Source: Eubacterium ruminantium (GTDB lineage Bacteria; Bacillota; Clostridia; Lachnospirales; Lachnospiraceae). From it: DNA of 64,000 nucleotides. This document shows positions 26,678 to 35,641 of this stretch, piece by piece. Position numbers and translations under genes: made by a program. Every line of letters begins with the position of its first letter. Positions within the stretch are counted from its first letter, which is position 1. The stretch is from contig FNUU01000001.1 in the NCBI GenBank assembly GCA_900108205.1, forward strand, positions 482,673 to 546,672. The letters are read 5' to 3'. The notes beneath the pieces were generated by a model that was given only the letters and a program-made list of their open reading frames with translations, had not been told where the DNA came from and ran no database searches.

Positions 26678-26732
26678 GAAAGAGCAAACACTTTGATACG
26701 CTGATTTGTAGCGCAACAAATGTCTGCTCTTT
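26678..26732 (-). terminator. Long stem-loop after the flavin reductase gene
   Basis: A 15-bp near-perfect stem (AAAGAGCAGACATTT with AAAGTGTTTGCTCTTT on the minus strand) carries a 26-base apical region with a smaller GCGCT/AGCGT stem. It is followed by CTTATATTTTAA. It probably acts as a terminator, although the T tract is broken. Confidence 0.6.
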
Positions 26733-26746
26733 GCTCATTTTCTAAA

Positions 26747-27310
26747 TTATTTTTTTCTTACAGAATATCCGAAGCTTCCAAGCTTTTTACCCAATCCGAA
26801 GTATTCCCCGTGGGAATACACAATAAGGCCCGAATCGTTAAGATGAAAGCTTCCTTTTTCATCAAGATATTTACTGTTTACCGATACACTTACCACATCG
26901 GCAATAAACATATCATGAGAACCAAGCGGTATGATCTGCTTAACCTTGCATCCGATACACACAGGACTTTCGTCAATACCCGGACAACTTACTCCATCTA
27001 AGGAAGTTTCTGTAAGCTTCATTTCTTTGAACTTATCTTCGTCTCTGCCGGATCTGACGCCGCAGTGATCCGCAGCAAATGTCAGCTCTTCATTTACAAG
27101 ATTGATAACAAACTCGCCGGTTTCCTTAATAATATTATAGGAATGCCTTGACGGTCTTACTGAAATGCTGACCATGGCAGGATCCGAACAGATTGTTCCC
27201 GCCCATGAAACTGTAATGATATTTGCCTTCTCTCCTTCCTTCCCGCAGCTGACCATAACTGCCGGAAGAGGATAAAGCATATTACCCGGTTTAAAATATT
27301 CTCTAGCCAT
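26747..27310 (-). CDS. Flavin reductase / flavoredoxin-like protein
   Basis: 187 residues of the FMN-binding split-barrel family. Typical segments are PLPAVMVSCG, ANIITVSWAGTICSDPAMVSISVRPSRHSYN, ETGEFVINLVNEEL and the GSHDMFIADV motif. These proteins carry electrons through FMN or reduce free flavin; the partner is unknown. AAGGATT precedes the ATG, and the gene starts nine bases after the CobW/DUF1980 gene, so the three genes 26747-29593 form one transcription unit. Confidence 0.9.
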   Translation of the reverse strand: MAREYFKPGNMLYPLPAVMVSCGKEGEKANIITVSWAGTICSDPAMVSISVRPSRHSYNIIKETGEFVINLVNEELTFAADHCGVRSGRDEDKFKEMKLTETSLDGVSCPGIDESPVCIGCKVKQIIPLGSHDMFIADVVSVSVNSKYLDEKGSFHLNDSGLIVYSHGEYFGLGKKLGSFGYSVRKK

Positions 27311-27319
27311 AAATAATCC

Positions 27320-28270
27320 TTAATAATTAAAATAAACAAGTTCTTCAGCTGCAGGTGATGTCATGGATACTGAATCCGCATAGATAACAGGGCCATCGCC
27401 TTCAAATTCAGGATAATATTCCTTCTGAATGGTTCCTTCCACTATTACCCAGTCGCGATCCTTAAGATTCTTGGCACCGCCATAGTAGCATTTAAAGCCG
27501 ACAAATGCCACATCTGCCGCACAGCAGGTCATGGCAAATCTGCCCGGAACGAATTCATTTTTTCCATATGTACTCGGTTTATGAACCATTGCCTTGAATT
27601 TGATCTTCTTGCCGAGATATTTGTCAGGGTTATCTGCAGCATCAATATAGAAGAGTCCAAAATCCTCTTCATCAAAGGTAATAAGCGGTCCTTCAGTATC
27701 AAATGGAAGCTCAGCCTCCTCCTCGTCAGCATCCGGAACTCCGTCCTTATTCTCAAATATAACCTGAGCACGTCTGTTAACCGCTCTGATACTTCTTCTG
27801 TACTCAGCTTTCTTTGTATTTTCATCGCAACGGTTGAAGATGATCATATCTGCATTTTTCAGCTGATCCATGATTATCTTCTTCATATTGTTGATATATA
27901 CATCAAAGGTAGATGCATCTACAAAGGAAAGCACCTGCACAACTGTCCATCCCTTTGGTACCCTGATATTAAATATCCTATCAAGCTCCCACATTCCGTT
28001 ATACTCGATCATAACCAGTTCAGGCTTAACGCGGCTGCTTATGCTGAGAAGATGGTCTGCAGTAAGAGTTTCCTCAGAAACAAATTCCACAAAAACATTT
28101 TTCTTTGCAAGAGCTTCTATATCATATTCTTCCTCTCCATCCTCACATACCAGAAGAAGAGTTTTCTGACCATCAGTAAACGAACGGTCAATCAAGGTTT
28201 CCTTTGCAAATTTAGTCTTACCACTTCCTAAAAAGCCCATGAAGACATATACAGGAATTTCTTTATTCAT
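27320..28270 (-). CDS. CobW-type GTPase fused to a DUF1980/TIGR03943-like domain
   Basis: 316 residues. The N-terminal P-loop is GFLGSGKTKFAKETL (about 12-26), and the G4 base-recognition motif is FNRCD. Both fit the CobW/G3E metallochaperone GTPases. The CxCC metal motif of the family is not seen. Residues about 200-316 (KKIKFKAMVHKP ... GRFAMTCCAADVAFVGFKC ... DWVIVEGTI) resemble the C-terminal domain of YcgQ/TIGR03943, which pairs with a permease and is linked to metal supply in bacilli. The fusion suggests a metal-handling role. The gene follows the His-rich CobW gene by 27 bases. Confidence 0.8.
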   Translation of the reverse strand: MNKEIPVYVFMGFLGSGKTKFAKETLIDRSFTDGQKTLLLVCEDGEEEYDIEALAKKNVFVEFVSEETLTADHLLSISSRVKPELVMIEYNGMWELDRIFNIRVPKGWTVVQVLSFVDASTFDVYINNMKKIIMDQLKNADMIIFNRCDENTKKAEYRRSIRAVNRRAQVIFENKDGVPDADEEEAELPFDTEGPLITFDEEDFGLFYIDAADNPDKYLGKKIKFKAMVHKPSTYGKNEFVPGRFAMTCCAADVAFVGFKCYYGGAKNLKDRDWVIVEGTIQKEYYPEFEGDGPVIYADSVSMTSPAAEELVYFNY

Positions 28271-28297
28271 AAATAAATCCTCACCGATTTCTAATAA

Positions 28298-29593
28298 TTA
28301 AAGTCCAAATGCAGCAGCAAGAAGTTCTTCCTTCAGATTGCTTCCGATAACGCAGAGCTTTCCGGTATAATCAGCAACTCCGTCTCTGATCTCATATTCT
28401 CCCGGAACAAGATCGAATTCCATCCACTTGCCATCCCTATCAGGAATAATACCCTTCGCACGTAAAATGATACCGAATTCATTATCCTCTTCCTTTGAAA
28501 GCTTTTCGAGTATTTCCTTAAGAGCATCTCTGTCATACTTGTGCGGAGTTTCCTTGCCCCAGCTTGTAAATATCTCATCTGCATCATGTCCATGATGATG
28601 GTGATGATGTCCACAGCAGCACTCATGTTCATCGTCATCATCGTGGTGATGGTGGTGATGACACTCATGCTCATCATCATCATCATCATCATCATCGTCG
28701 TGGTGATGGTGGTGATGGCACTCATGCTCATCATCGTCATCGTCGTGGTGATGGTGGTGATGACACTCATGCTCATCATCGTCATCGTCGTGGTGATGAT
28801 GGTGGTGATGACACTCATGCTCATCGTCGTCATCGTCGTCGTGGTGATGGTGGTGATGACACTCATGCTCATCGTCGTCATCATCGTCGTGGTGATGGCC
28901 GCAGCTGCATACACCATTTTCATCATAATGATGATGGTGGTGATGATCATCCTCTTCAGGGTTGTATCTGAAGTTCTTCATGATATCCTCAATAGATGAC
29001 GAATGCTCTATAGCATCCAGTATTACCGTACCATCGATCTGATCCCAAGGTGTGGTGATCATTCTCGCATCCTTATTATGCTCCTTGATCATATTTACAA
29101 CTTCAAGAAGCTTCTCCTCTGAAGCATTCTGACTTCTGCTGAGCACTACGGTACCGCAGGCCTCTATCTGATTAAGGAAGAATTCACCAAAATTCTTGAT
29201 ATACATTTTTGCCTTTGTGACATCAACTACGGTTGTAGCGCTGTTAAGCTTAATATCAACATCAGCCGCTGCTTTTTCAACCGCCTTGATAACATCGGAA
29301 AGCTTTCCTACACCGGAAGGCTCAATTATAACTCTGTCCGGCTTATATTCATTTACAACCTTCTTAAGAGCCTCGCCAAAGTCACCTACCAGTGAGCAGC
29401 AGATACATCCTGAATTCATTTCAGTTATCTCTATTCCGGCTTCCTTTAGAAATCCTCCGTCAATTCCAATCTCACCAAATTCATTTTCGATAAGAACAAC
29501 TCTTTCATTCTTAAATGCATCCTGGATAAGTTTCTTTATAAGAGTGGTCTTACCTGCACCAAGAAATCCCGAAATAATATCAATCTTAGACAT
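28298..29593 (-). CDS. CobW-family GTPase with expanded His/Asp/Cys metal-binding repeat
   Basis: 431 residues. Walker A is GFLGAGKTTLIKKL, and the metal-binding CxCC motif is present in NSGCICCSLVGDFG. The usual G4 NKxD is replaced by SRSQ. Between about residues 218 and 345 lies a repeat of His-6/Asp-5-9/EHEC units (six copies) with extra CSCG and CCCG pieces. The C-terminal CobW_C domain follows (FGIILRAKGIIPDRDGKWMEFDLVPGEYEI). G3E GTPases deliver Zn, Co or similar metals to client proteins; the His-rich insert should bind many ions. GGAGG precedes the ATG. Intact frame through the repeat argues that it is functional. Confidence 0.92.
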   Translation of the reverse strand: MSKIDIISGFLGAGKTTLIKKLIQDAFKNERVVLIENEFGEIGIDGGFLKEAGIEITEMNSGCICCSLVGDFGEALKKVVNEYKPDRVIIEPSGVGKLSDVIKAVEKAAADVDIKLNSATTVVDVTKAKMYIKNFGEFFLNQIEACGTVVLSRSQNASEEKLLEVVNMIKEHNKDARMITTPWDQIDGTVILDAIEHSSSIEDIMKNFRYNPEEDDHHHHHHYDENGVCSCGHHHDDDDDDEHECHHHHHHDDDDDDEHECHHHHHHHDDDDDEHECHHHHHHDDDDDEHECHHHHHHDDDDDDDDDEHECHHHHHHDDDDEHECCCGHHHHHHGHDADEIFTSWGKETPHKYDRDALKEILEKLSKEEDNEFGIILRAKGIIPDRDGKWMEFDLVPGEYEIRDGVADYTGKLCVIGSNLKEELLAAAFGL

Positions 29594-29670
29594 TTTTATT
29601 TCCTCCGTATTATTTATTCAAATCAATTATGATATCAGGAGTAACTCCCAAAACATGCGGTATCTGAACA

Positions 29671-29787
29671 TATTATGAGATGCAAAAACCGCATCTCATA
29701 ATCCTGCGGGACTAAAGTCCCTACGGTATCTTATCAAGAAAAACAAATACTCGTTTCACTCATGCTTGTTTTTCTTCTGATAAGATA
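29671..29787 (+). repeat. Dispersed palindromic element, tandem copy 1
   Basis: A 117-bp unit with three hairpins: an 11-bp stem TTATGAGATGC/GCATCTCATAA (29673-29701), a small GGGACTAAAGTCCC (29708-29721), and a long stem of about 20 bp from TATCTTATCAAGAAAAAC paired with GTTTTTCTTCTGATAAGATA (29727-29787). It lies in the 423-base gap between the CobW and ylmH genes (29594-30016), in which I see no gene. Confidence 0.85.
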
Positions 29788-29907
29788 TATTATGAGATGC
29801 AAAAACCGCATCTCATAATCCTGCGGGACTAAAGTCCCTACGGTATCTTATCAAGAAAAACAAATACTCGTTTCACTCGTGCTTGTTTTTCTTCTAATAA
29901 GATATAT
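29788..29907 (+). repeat. Dispersed palindromic element, tandem copy 2
   Basis: A second copy directly joined to the first, differing at about two positions (CTCATG/CTCGTG in the apical loop and CTGATAAG/CTAATAAG in the stem). The period is 117 bp. The near identity points to a recent duplication. Confidence 0.85.
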
Positions 29908-30016
29908 CCTTAACAGATCATTTTACCCCTGTATCAGTTTATACTATCATGTTATAGCAAAAGAAAGATTAAAATGCAAGTGACTTGCAAATCTTTCTCA
30001 AATAATCCACAAAATT

Positions 30017-30754
30017 TTATATATATAACAGTATTGTGATACTCAGCCTGTCTTTTTTTGTCTTTCCATTTTCAGTACTGAATATAAATTTGCCTTTTCC
30101 CCTGACCGATACTCTGTCACCTTCTGTTAAACTTTTTTCTTTCTTAACAGCCGTCCTGCCATTTACAAAAACTCTTCCTTCTCTTATACAGTCTCCCGCC
30201 TGCTCTCTGGACAAATTAAAGACTCTGGCAATTATGGAATCGAGTCTGTTGGAGCTGACAATAAGCTGTCGCTCTTCTTTTTTTGAACCCAGTCCCTCCG
30301 GCAGTTCTTCCGTAAGGCAACAGTCTACAGCAGTGTGTTTAACATTCATCAAGCTGTCTGTTATATATCCAGCCATATGCTCCGCCACGAAAACATAGGC
30401 TATATTATCACTTATTATGATATCGCCGAGCATTTCCCTTGTAATTCCAAGGTTCATCAGCGCTCCAAGATAATCCCTGTGAGTCAGTTCCTCAGCAAAT
30501 TTTTTTCCTCTTGATCTTATCTCCACAAGGCGTATCGGCGGATCCTCACTGTAGCCACACATTTCAACCGAACCAAAGCAGATAACAACTCTCTCGCTTT
30601 CCGGATATCCTCCACATACAGTATAAGGAACTCCAAGTGTATCCGCATAATCAAGAAATGAGGCAAGGTCACCTTGCCCCATAAAATCTGTATATGTATA
30701 GTTTCCCAAACGCTCTGCCTTAAAGGCCAGCTCCTCAATTCTTTTTCTGTCCAT
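30017..30754 (-). CDS. ylmH: YlmH-family S4-domain RNA-binding protein
   Basis: 245 residues. The N-terminal two thirds match the YlmH fold (YTDFMGQGDLASFL, GCYGYSEDPPIRLVEI-like region, LTHRDYLGALMNLGITREMLGDI). The C-terminal S4 domain reads LDSIIARVFNLSREQAGDCI and GRVFVNGR. YlmH binds stalled ribosomes/tRNA in bacilli and is usually found near the division cluster; here it stands apart, between mscS and the palindromic elements. GAGG precedes the ATG. The role in this organism is inferred from the family. Confidence 0.9.
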   Translation of the reverse strand: MDRKRIEELAFKAERLGNYTYTDFMGQGDLASFLDYADTLGVPYTVCGGYPESERVVICFGSVEMCGYSEDPPIRLVEIRSRGKKFAEELTHRDYLGALMNLGITREMLGDIIISDNIAYVFVAEHMAGYITDSLMNVKHTAVDCCLTEELPEGLGSKKEERQLIVSSNRLDSIIARVFNLSREQAGDCIREGRVFVNGRTAVKKEKSLTEGDRVSVRGKGKFIFSTENGKTKKDRLSITILLYI

Positions 30755-30889
30755 TTTATAACCTCTAATTCTACATATATACTCTATGTAGCCGCAAATA
30801 TAATATCAGTAATCATTCTGCGGATGTTACAATTGTTACTATAAAAACAGCCATTTTATCTGTTCAAAAAACCAAATCATACAGCCCGG

Positions 30890-31774
30890 CTATTTCTGTC
30901 CATCCTTAACATGGACATCCAGCTGATTGAAAGGAATGGTAATACCCTCTTCATCCAGTCTCCGCTTTATATCCTCTATGGCACTCCATCTTGCGCTGAG
31001 ATAATCTGAAGGCTTGACCCAGAATCTCACAAGAAATAAAACCGAACTGTCCTGAAGAGCATCCACATAGCATTCTACCGGCTTATTCTCCATGGCATAA
31101 GAATTTGAAGCAGCTGCCTCAGAGAGAACTTCCTTCGTTTTCTTCATGTCCTCATCATAGGCAATTCCGACTCTGACCTCAACAATTCTTTCTCCGAGCT
31201 TACTGACATTTATAATAGAAGTATTGGACATACTGCCATTCGGTATAACAACTATCCTGTTATCAACCGTTCTCAGCTTTGTATAGAAAATATCAATTCC
31301 AATAACAGTACCTTCCATTTTGGTAGAATTTTCAATAATATAATCCCCGACATCAAACGGCTTTAATATAAGGATAAGAAATCCCCCGGCAAGATTTGCA
31401 AGACTTCCCTGAAGACCAAAACCTATGGTCATGCCGGATACTCCAAGCAATGTAACAAATGACGTCACCTGGAAACCCATGAGTGCCGCCGCCGAAATAA
31501 ACAGCAGGGCATACATCAGAATCCTCATAAAGGATATAAGGAAACCTGCAACACTTTGAGAAAGATTTCTTCTCTCGAAGGCTCTCTTGAATATCTTTAA
31601 GAATAATTTTATAAGCTTTCCTCCGATAAAAAGGAAAATAAGCGTAAGTATAAGCAATATTCCCTTGGCCACAATCCAGTCAAGAGCGCCATCCATCCAC
31701 TTCTCAAATTTTCCTCTTTTATCAGAAGTTACCTGTTCAATTGTATCTGCTATATCATACAGGTTATATATCAT
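30890..31774 (-). CDS. mscS: Small-conductance mechanosensitive channel (MscS family)
   Basis: 294 residues with three membrane segments (about 34-56, 72-95 and 105-135). The pore helix is Gly/Ala-rich (TLLGVSGMTIGFGLQGSLANLAGGFLILI), followed by KPFDVGDYI and the beta domain with VVIPNGSMSNTSIIN. The channel opens under membrane tension and releases solutes after osmotic downshift. TAGGAA precedes the ATG. It starts 23 bases after glgB on the same strand. Confidence 0.94.
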   Translation of the reverse strand: MIYNLYDIADTIEQVTSDKRGKFEKWMDGALDWIVAKGILLILTLIFLFIGGKLIKLFLKIFKRAFERRNLSQSVAGFLISFMRILMYALLFISAAALMGFQVTSFVTLLGVSGMTIGFGLQGSLANLAGGFLILILKPFDVGDYIIENSTKMEGTVIGIDIFYTKLRTVDNRIVVIPNGSMSNTSIINVSKLGERIVEVRVGIAYDEDMKKTKEVLSEAAASNSYAMENKPVECYVDALQDSSVLFLVRFWVKPSDYLSARWSAIEDIKRRLDEEGITIPFNQLDVHVKDGQK

Positions 31775-31797
31775 TTATTCCTACTTCCACAAATAAT

Positions 31798-34110
31798 TTA
31801 TGCTTTCTTCTTGAATATAGATACAGAAAGCGGTGGTACCGTAATCTGAATATACTGTTCTCTGTCATCAACCTTACCGGCCTTGGTAGGCTTGGCAGTC
31901 TTATTATTATGTCCTTCACCGCCAAACTTTGCATTATCGCTGGAGAATATCTCTCCCCATTTACCGGCAGAAGGAACACCCAGCTTATAATTCTTCTGTT
32001 CAACCGGTGTAAAGTTACAGATCACTACCACAGTATCCTTCTCATTTTTACCATGTCTTTCATATGAAACAATGCTTCTGTTTGCATCATTTACGCTGAT
32101 CCACTTGAACCCTTCCGGAGCAGAATCAAACTCATAAAATGCTGGTTCGGTTGTATAAAGCTTATTCAGCTGTTTAACATAGGTCTGCATATATTTATGC
32201 GCATCGAATTCAAAGAGTGACCAGTCAATCTCGCCGGACTCGTTAAATTCATTAAACTGAGCAAATTCCTGTCCCATAAAAAGAAGCTTCTTGCCCGGAT
32301 GAGTCATCATAAATCCGTAAGCCGTACGCAGATTTGAGAATTTATCCTCATATCCTCCCGGCATCTTCTGTATCATTGAGCCCTTTTCATGAACCACCTC
32401 ATCATGAGAAAGTACCAGAACAAACTTCTCACTGAAAGCATACATCATGCTGAAGGTAAGTTCATTATGATGATATTTTCTGTAAAGGGGATCCAGCTTC
32501 ATATATGAAAGGAAATCATTCATCCATCCCATATTCCACTTATAATCAAAGCCCATTCCGCCCTCTTCCACAGAATGTGTCATCATAGGCCAGGCTGTAG
32601 ACTCCTCGGCGATCATCATAACTCCCGGGAAGTTTTCCTTCATCTTTGTATTTACTTCTTTAATAAAATCAATGGCTTCAAGGTTTTCATTTCCACCAAA
32701 CTTATTAGGTCTCCACTCTCCGCCGCTTCTTCCGTAATCCAGATAGAGCATGGATGCCACAGCATCAACACGGATACCATCAATATGATATTTATCAGCC
32801 CAGTAAAGTGCATTGGAAACAAGGAAATTTCTTACTTCATTTCTTCCATAATCGAATATATATGTTCCCCAATGTGGATGTTCTCCGCGAAGAGGATCAG
32901 CATTTTCATAAAGAGGTGTTCCATCAAATCTTCCAAGGCCATGAGAATCCTTAGGGAAATGAGCAGGAACCCAGTCAATAATGACACCAAAACCTTTCGT
33001 GTGCATATAGTCAACGAAGCCCATGAATTCAGAAGGAGAACCATACCTTGATGTTGGAGCATAATATCCGGTAATCTGATAACCCCATGAAGGATCATAC
33101 GGATGCTCCATAACCGGCATGAGTTCCACATGAGTGTATCCCATTTCCTTCATATAATCAGCAAGCCTTATGGCTATCTCTCTATAGCTGTAGAATTCTC
33201 TGCCGTCATCCGGTCTCTTCCACGATCCAAGGTGAACTTCATATATATTCATCGGCTTTTCAACCACCGGCAGATTATTCTCTAAATCCTTCGACTTATC
33301 TGCTGTACTTTCTTCCGCTTTTTCTGCTGCTTTTTCGGTTGTTTTATCGGCTGTTTTTGTATTGAGCTTATCTATAGCCTTGCCATCTCTTGCTTCAATC
33401 CATTTTTTATCATGCCAGGTATAATCCAGACTCACTACTCTGGACGCATTTGCAGGACGAACCTCTGAAGTAAATGCATATGGATCACTCTTCATGAATA
33501 CTTCTCCACGCTTTGATCTGATCTCATATTTATAGATTTCATCCGTCATGTCGCCCGGAATAAACAGTTCAAATATTCCTGAATAATCCAGTTTTCTCAT
33601 AGGATAACGTCTGCCATCCCACTTATTAAAATTACCTACAACAGATACTCTCTCGGCATTCGGAGCCCATACTGCAAAGAGTGTTCCCTTTACACCATCC
33701 ACTACCATCGGATGTGAGCCAAGCTTTTCGTATATATTGTAATGAATTCCTTCATTGAATTTACTGATATCTATAGGATCGATAACAGGCTCAAAGACAT
33801 ATGGATCTTCAAAGCTTTCTTCTGTTCCGTCCTCATATTTTACATCAAGAAGATAATCAAATATCTTCTTATCTTTGATGCAGATTGAAAAGAACCCGGG
33901 AACCCTGTCAGAAACCAGAGAATAGCTTTTCTTTTCATTCTTATCTGTTACTGTAACAACCTTCGCACCCGGAATAAATGCATTTACATATACATCATCA
34001 ATACATTCGTGGATGCCAAGTATATGATGCGGATTGTCATGCCTTGCATTTACAAGCGCATCAACCTCCATCCAGTTTATAGCAAAAACCGCTCTTCTTT
34101 TTGATGCCAT
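31798..34110 (-). CDS. glgB: 1,4-alpha-glucan branching enzyme
   Basis: 770 residues, GH13 branching enzyme that adds alpha-1,6 branches to glycogen. The N-terminal CBM48 modules start HHILGIHE, and WAPNAERVSVVGNFNKWDGR is the second. The catalytic barrel has MPVMEHPYDPSWGYQ, GIRVDAVASMLYLDYGR (nucleophile Asp), AEESTAWP (acid/base Glu) and VLSHDEVVH. Around residues 250-285 there is a low-complexity Lys/Thr/Glu/Ala insert unusual for this enzyme. GGAGGG precedes the ATG. No glgA, glgC or glgP is in the window. Confidence 0.96.
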   Translation of the reverse strand: MASKRRAVFAINWMEVDALVNARHDNPHHILGIHECIDDVYVNAFIPGAKVVTVTDKNEKKSYSLVSDRVPGFFSICIKDKKIFDYLLDVKYEDGTEESFEDPYVFEPVIDPIDISKFNEGIHYNIYEKLGSHPMVVDGVKGTLFAVWAPNAERVSVVGNFNKWDGRRYPMRKLDYSGIFELFIPGDMTDEIYKYEIRSKRGEVFMKSDPYAFTSEVRPANASRVVSLDYTWHDKKWIEARDGKAIDKLNTKTADKTTEKAAEKAEESTADKSKDLENNLPVVEKPMNIYEVHLGSWKRPDDGREFYSYREIAIRLADYMKEMGYTHVELMPVMEHPYDPSWGYQITGYYAPTSRYGSPSEFMGFVDYMHTKGFGVIIDWVPAHFPKDSHGLGRFDGTPLYENADPLRGEHPHWGTYIFDYGRNEVRNFLVSNALYWADKYHIDGIRVDAVASMLYLDYGRSGGEWRPNKFGGNENLEAIDFIKEVNTKMKENFPGVMMIAEESTAWPMMTHSVEEGGMGFDYKWNMGWMNDFLSYMKLDPLYRKYHHNELTFSMMYAFSEKFVLVLSHDEVVHEKGSMIQKMPGGYEDKFSNLRTAYGFMMTHPGKKLLFMGQEFAQFNEFNESGEIDWSLFEFDAHKYMQTYVKQLNKLYTTEPAFYEFDSAPEGFKWISVNDANRSIVSYERHGKNEKDTVVVICNFTPVEQKNYKLGVPSAGKWGEIFSSDNAKFGGEGHNNKTAKPTKAGKVDDREQYIQITVPPLSVSIFKKKA

Positions 34111-34185
34111 TTTTGTTAACCCTCCATGTGTCAGACTCCAGAACGAAGTCTAAATATTTATATCGGAATATCCGTTTATTCTCTA

Positions 34186-35421
34186 TTAGTCCAGCGTATG
34201 AATAAAGATTCCGCTTCTGAGCTTAGGCTCAAACCATGTAGATTTTGGAGGCATAAGTCTCTTATCATCTGCGACCTTGAAAAGCTCATCGATAGATGTA
34301 GGATACATAGAGAAAGCTACCTTCATATCACTTTTAGCTCTTCTTTCAAGCTCCTTAAGTCCTCTGATTCCACCAACAAAATCAACCCTCTTATCAACTC
34401 TTGGATCGCCAATACCAAATATCGGTCCAAGTATCTCATTCTGAAGGATTGATACATCAAGCCCGTCAACCGCATCATCGCTCTTCTTATCATCCTTCAC
34501 TGAAAGCTTATACCACTTATCATTATAGAACATTCCAAAAATGCCCTTTGCTTCAGGCTGATACATTTCACTGCATTCTGAAATGTCACATACTTCACCA
34601 AGCTTAGCAAAAAGCTCGTCTTCGGTAAGTCCGTTAAGATCCTTAACTACTCTGTTGTATGAAAGAATCTTCAACTCATTATCCGGGAAAAGAACCGAAA
34701 GGAAAAAGTTAAACTCCTCCTCGCCGGTATAATCCGGATTCTCTTCTCTCTTTCTGATACCAACCTTAACTGCCGAAGCAGCTCTGTGATGACCATCAGC
34801 AATATATATTTTATCAGTAGCAGCAAATTCTTCTTTTACTGCCGAAATGTCATTTTCGTCATCAATAACCCAGACATTATGTGTAATACCATCTTCAGAG
34901 GTAAAGCTATAGAGAGCTTCTCCGGCTTTAACCTTATTTACAATATCTGTTATTCTCTGTCTGTTTCTGTATGCAAGGAAAATAGGACCTGTCTGGGCAT
35001 TACATGTATAAACATGATTGATTCTGTCCTCTTCCTTATCAGCTCTGGTATTCTCATGCTTCATAATTACACCGTTAAGATAATCATCTATCGATGCAGC
35101 CGCAACAATACCAGTCTGATGTCTTCCATCCATGATAAGCTCATAGATGTAATATACATTTTTATTTTCATGGACATAGCTGCCGTCAGCTATCATTTCA
35201 TACAGCATTTCCTTTGCTTTACGGTAAACCTCCGGAGCATACATATCATAATCCTCCGGAAACTGAGTTTCAGGTCTGTCTATTCTTAAAAATGAATACT
35301 GCTTTCCTTCTACCGCTTTTCTTGCTTCTTCCCTGTTATATACATCATATGGAAGTGCTGCTATCTTATCCTCAAGACCTTTCTTTGGTCTGTATGCAGC
35401 GAACGCTCTGACATTTGCCAT
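34186..35421 (-). CDS. DUF1015 family protein
   Basis: 411 residues from the ATG at 35421, which has GAGG nine bases upstream; the longer frame starts 18 codons earlier without a ribosome site. It matches DUF1015: FAAYRPKKGLEDKIAALPYDVYNREEAR at the start, YYIYELIMDGRHQTGIVAAASIDDY, KHENTRADKEEDRINH, and IADGHHRAASAVKVG. The function is not established; the family is often next to serC-serA, as here with asd and a kinase between. A CodY-box-like sequence (35433-35447) lies just upstream of its ribosome site. Confidence 0.88.
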   Translation of the reverse strand: MANVRAFAAYRPKKGLEDKIAALPYDVYNREEARKAVEGKQYSFLRIDRPETQFPEDYDMYAPEVYRKAKEMLYEMIADGSYVHENKNVYYIYELIMDGRHQTGIVAAASIDDYLNGVIMKHENTRADKEEDRINHVYTCNAQTGPIFLAYRNRQRITDIVNKVKAGEALYSFTSEDGITHNVWVIDDENDISAVKEEFAATDKIYIADGHHRAASAVKVGIRKREENPDYTGEEEFNFFLSVLFPDNELKILSYNRVVKDLNGLTEDELFAKLGEVCDISECSEMYQPEAKGIFGMFYNDKWYKLSVKDDKKSDDAVDGLDVSILQNEILGPIFGIGDPRVDKRVDFVGGIRGLKELERRAKSDMKVAFSMYPTSIDELFKVADDKRLMPPKSTWFEPKLRSGIFIHTLD

Positions 35422-35432
35422 ATCCCAAATCC

Positions 35433-35447
35433 TCTTTTCTGAAAACT
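35433..35447 (-). promoter_or_regulatory. CodY-box-like sequence before the DUF1015 gene
   Basis: On the minus strand AGTTTTCAGAAAAGA matches 12 of 15 positions of the CodY box AATTTTCWGAAAATT, with an intact TTTTCAGAAAA core. It lies 12 bases upstream of the start codon. In AT-rich DNA such matches can be chance. Confidence 0.4.
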
Positions 35448-35582
35448 TTTCTCTTGTGTATTTGCCGAAAAACATAATTCATCCGTTTATTTTTCAGCCG
35501 GTATATCATTTGGTGCAGTTATTTGTAAAATGATACACTAATATATAATAACATAAAACACATTACAGTACATGATAATATT

Positions 35583-35635
35583 AAAAAAAATTTTAAAAGA
35601 GGCCACATTCGTGATACTCACCAACGCAGCCTCTT
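35583..35635 (-). terminator. Terminator after the serC-serA-asd-kinase group
   Basis: On the minus strand AAGAGGC, a 25-base apical part, GCCTCTT, then TTAAAATTTTTTTT. It starts seven bases past the kinase stop and separates this group from the DUF1015 gene. Confidence 0.85.
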
Positions 35636-35641
35636 AATTTA

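Noticed and set aside
28541..28999. Plus-strand hydrophobic frame opposite the His-rich CobW gene
   Set aside because: Val/Met/Ile runs are the antisense of the His/Asp triplet repeat; no start context supports it.
29594..30016. Insertion sequence remnant between CobW and ylmH
   Set aside because: The gap consists of two copies of a palindromic element without any transposase fragment or terminal target duplication that I can see.
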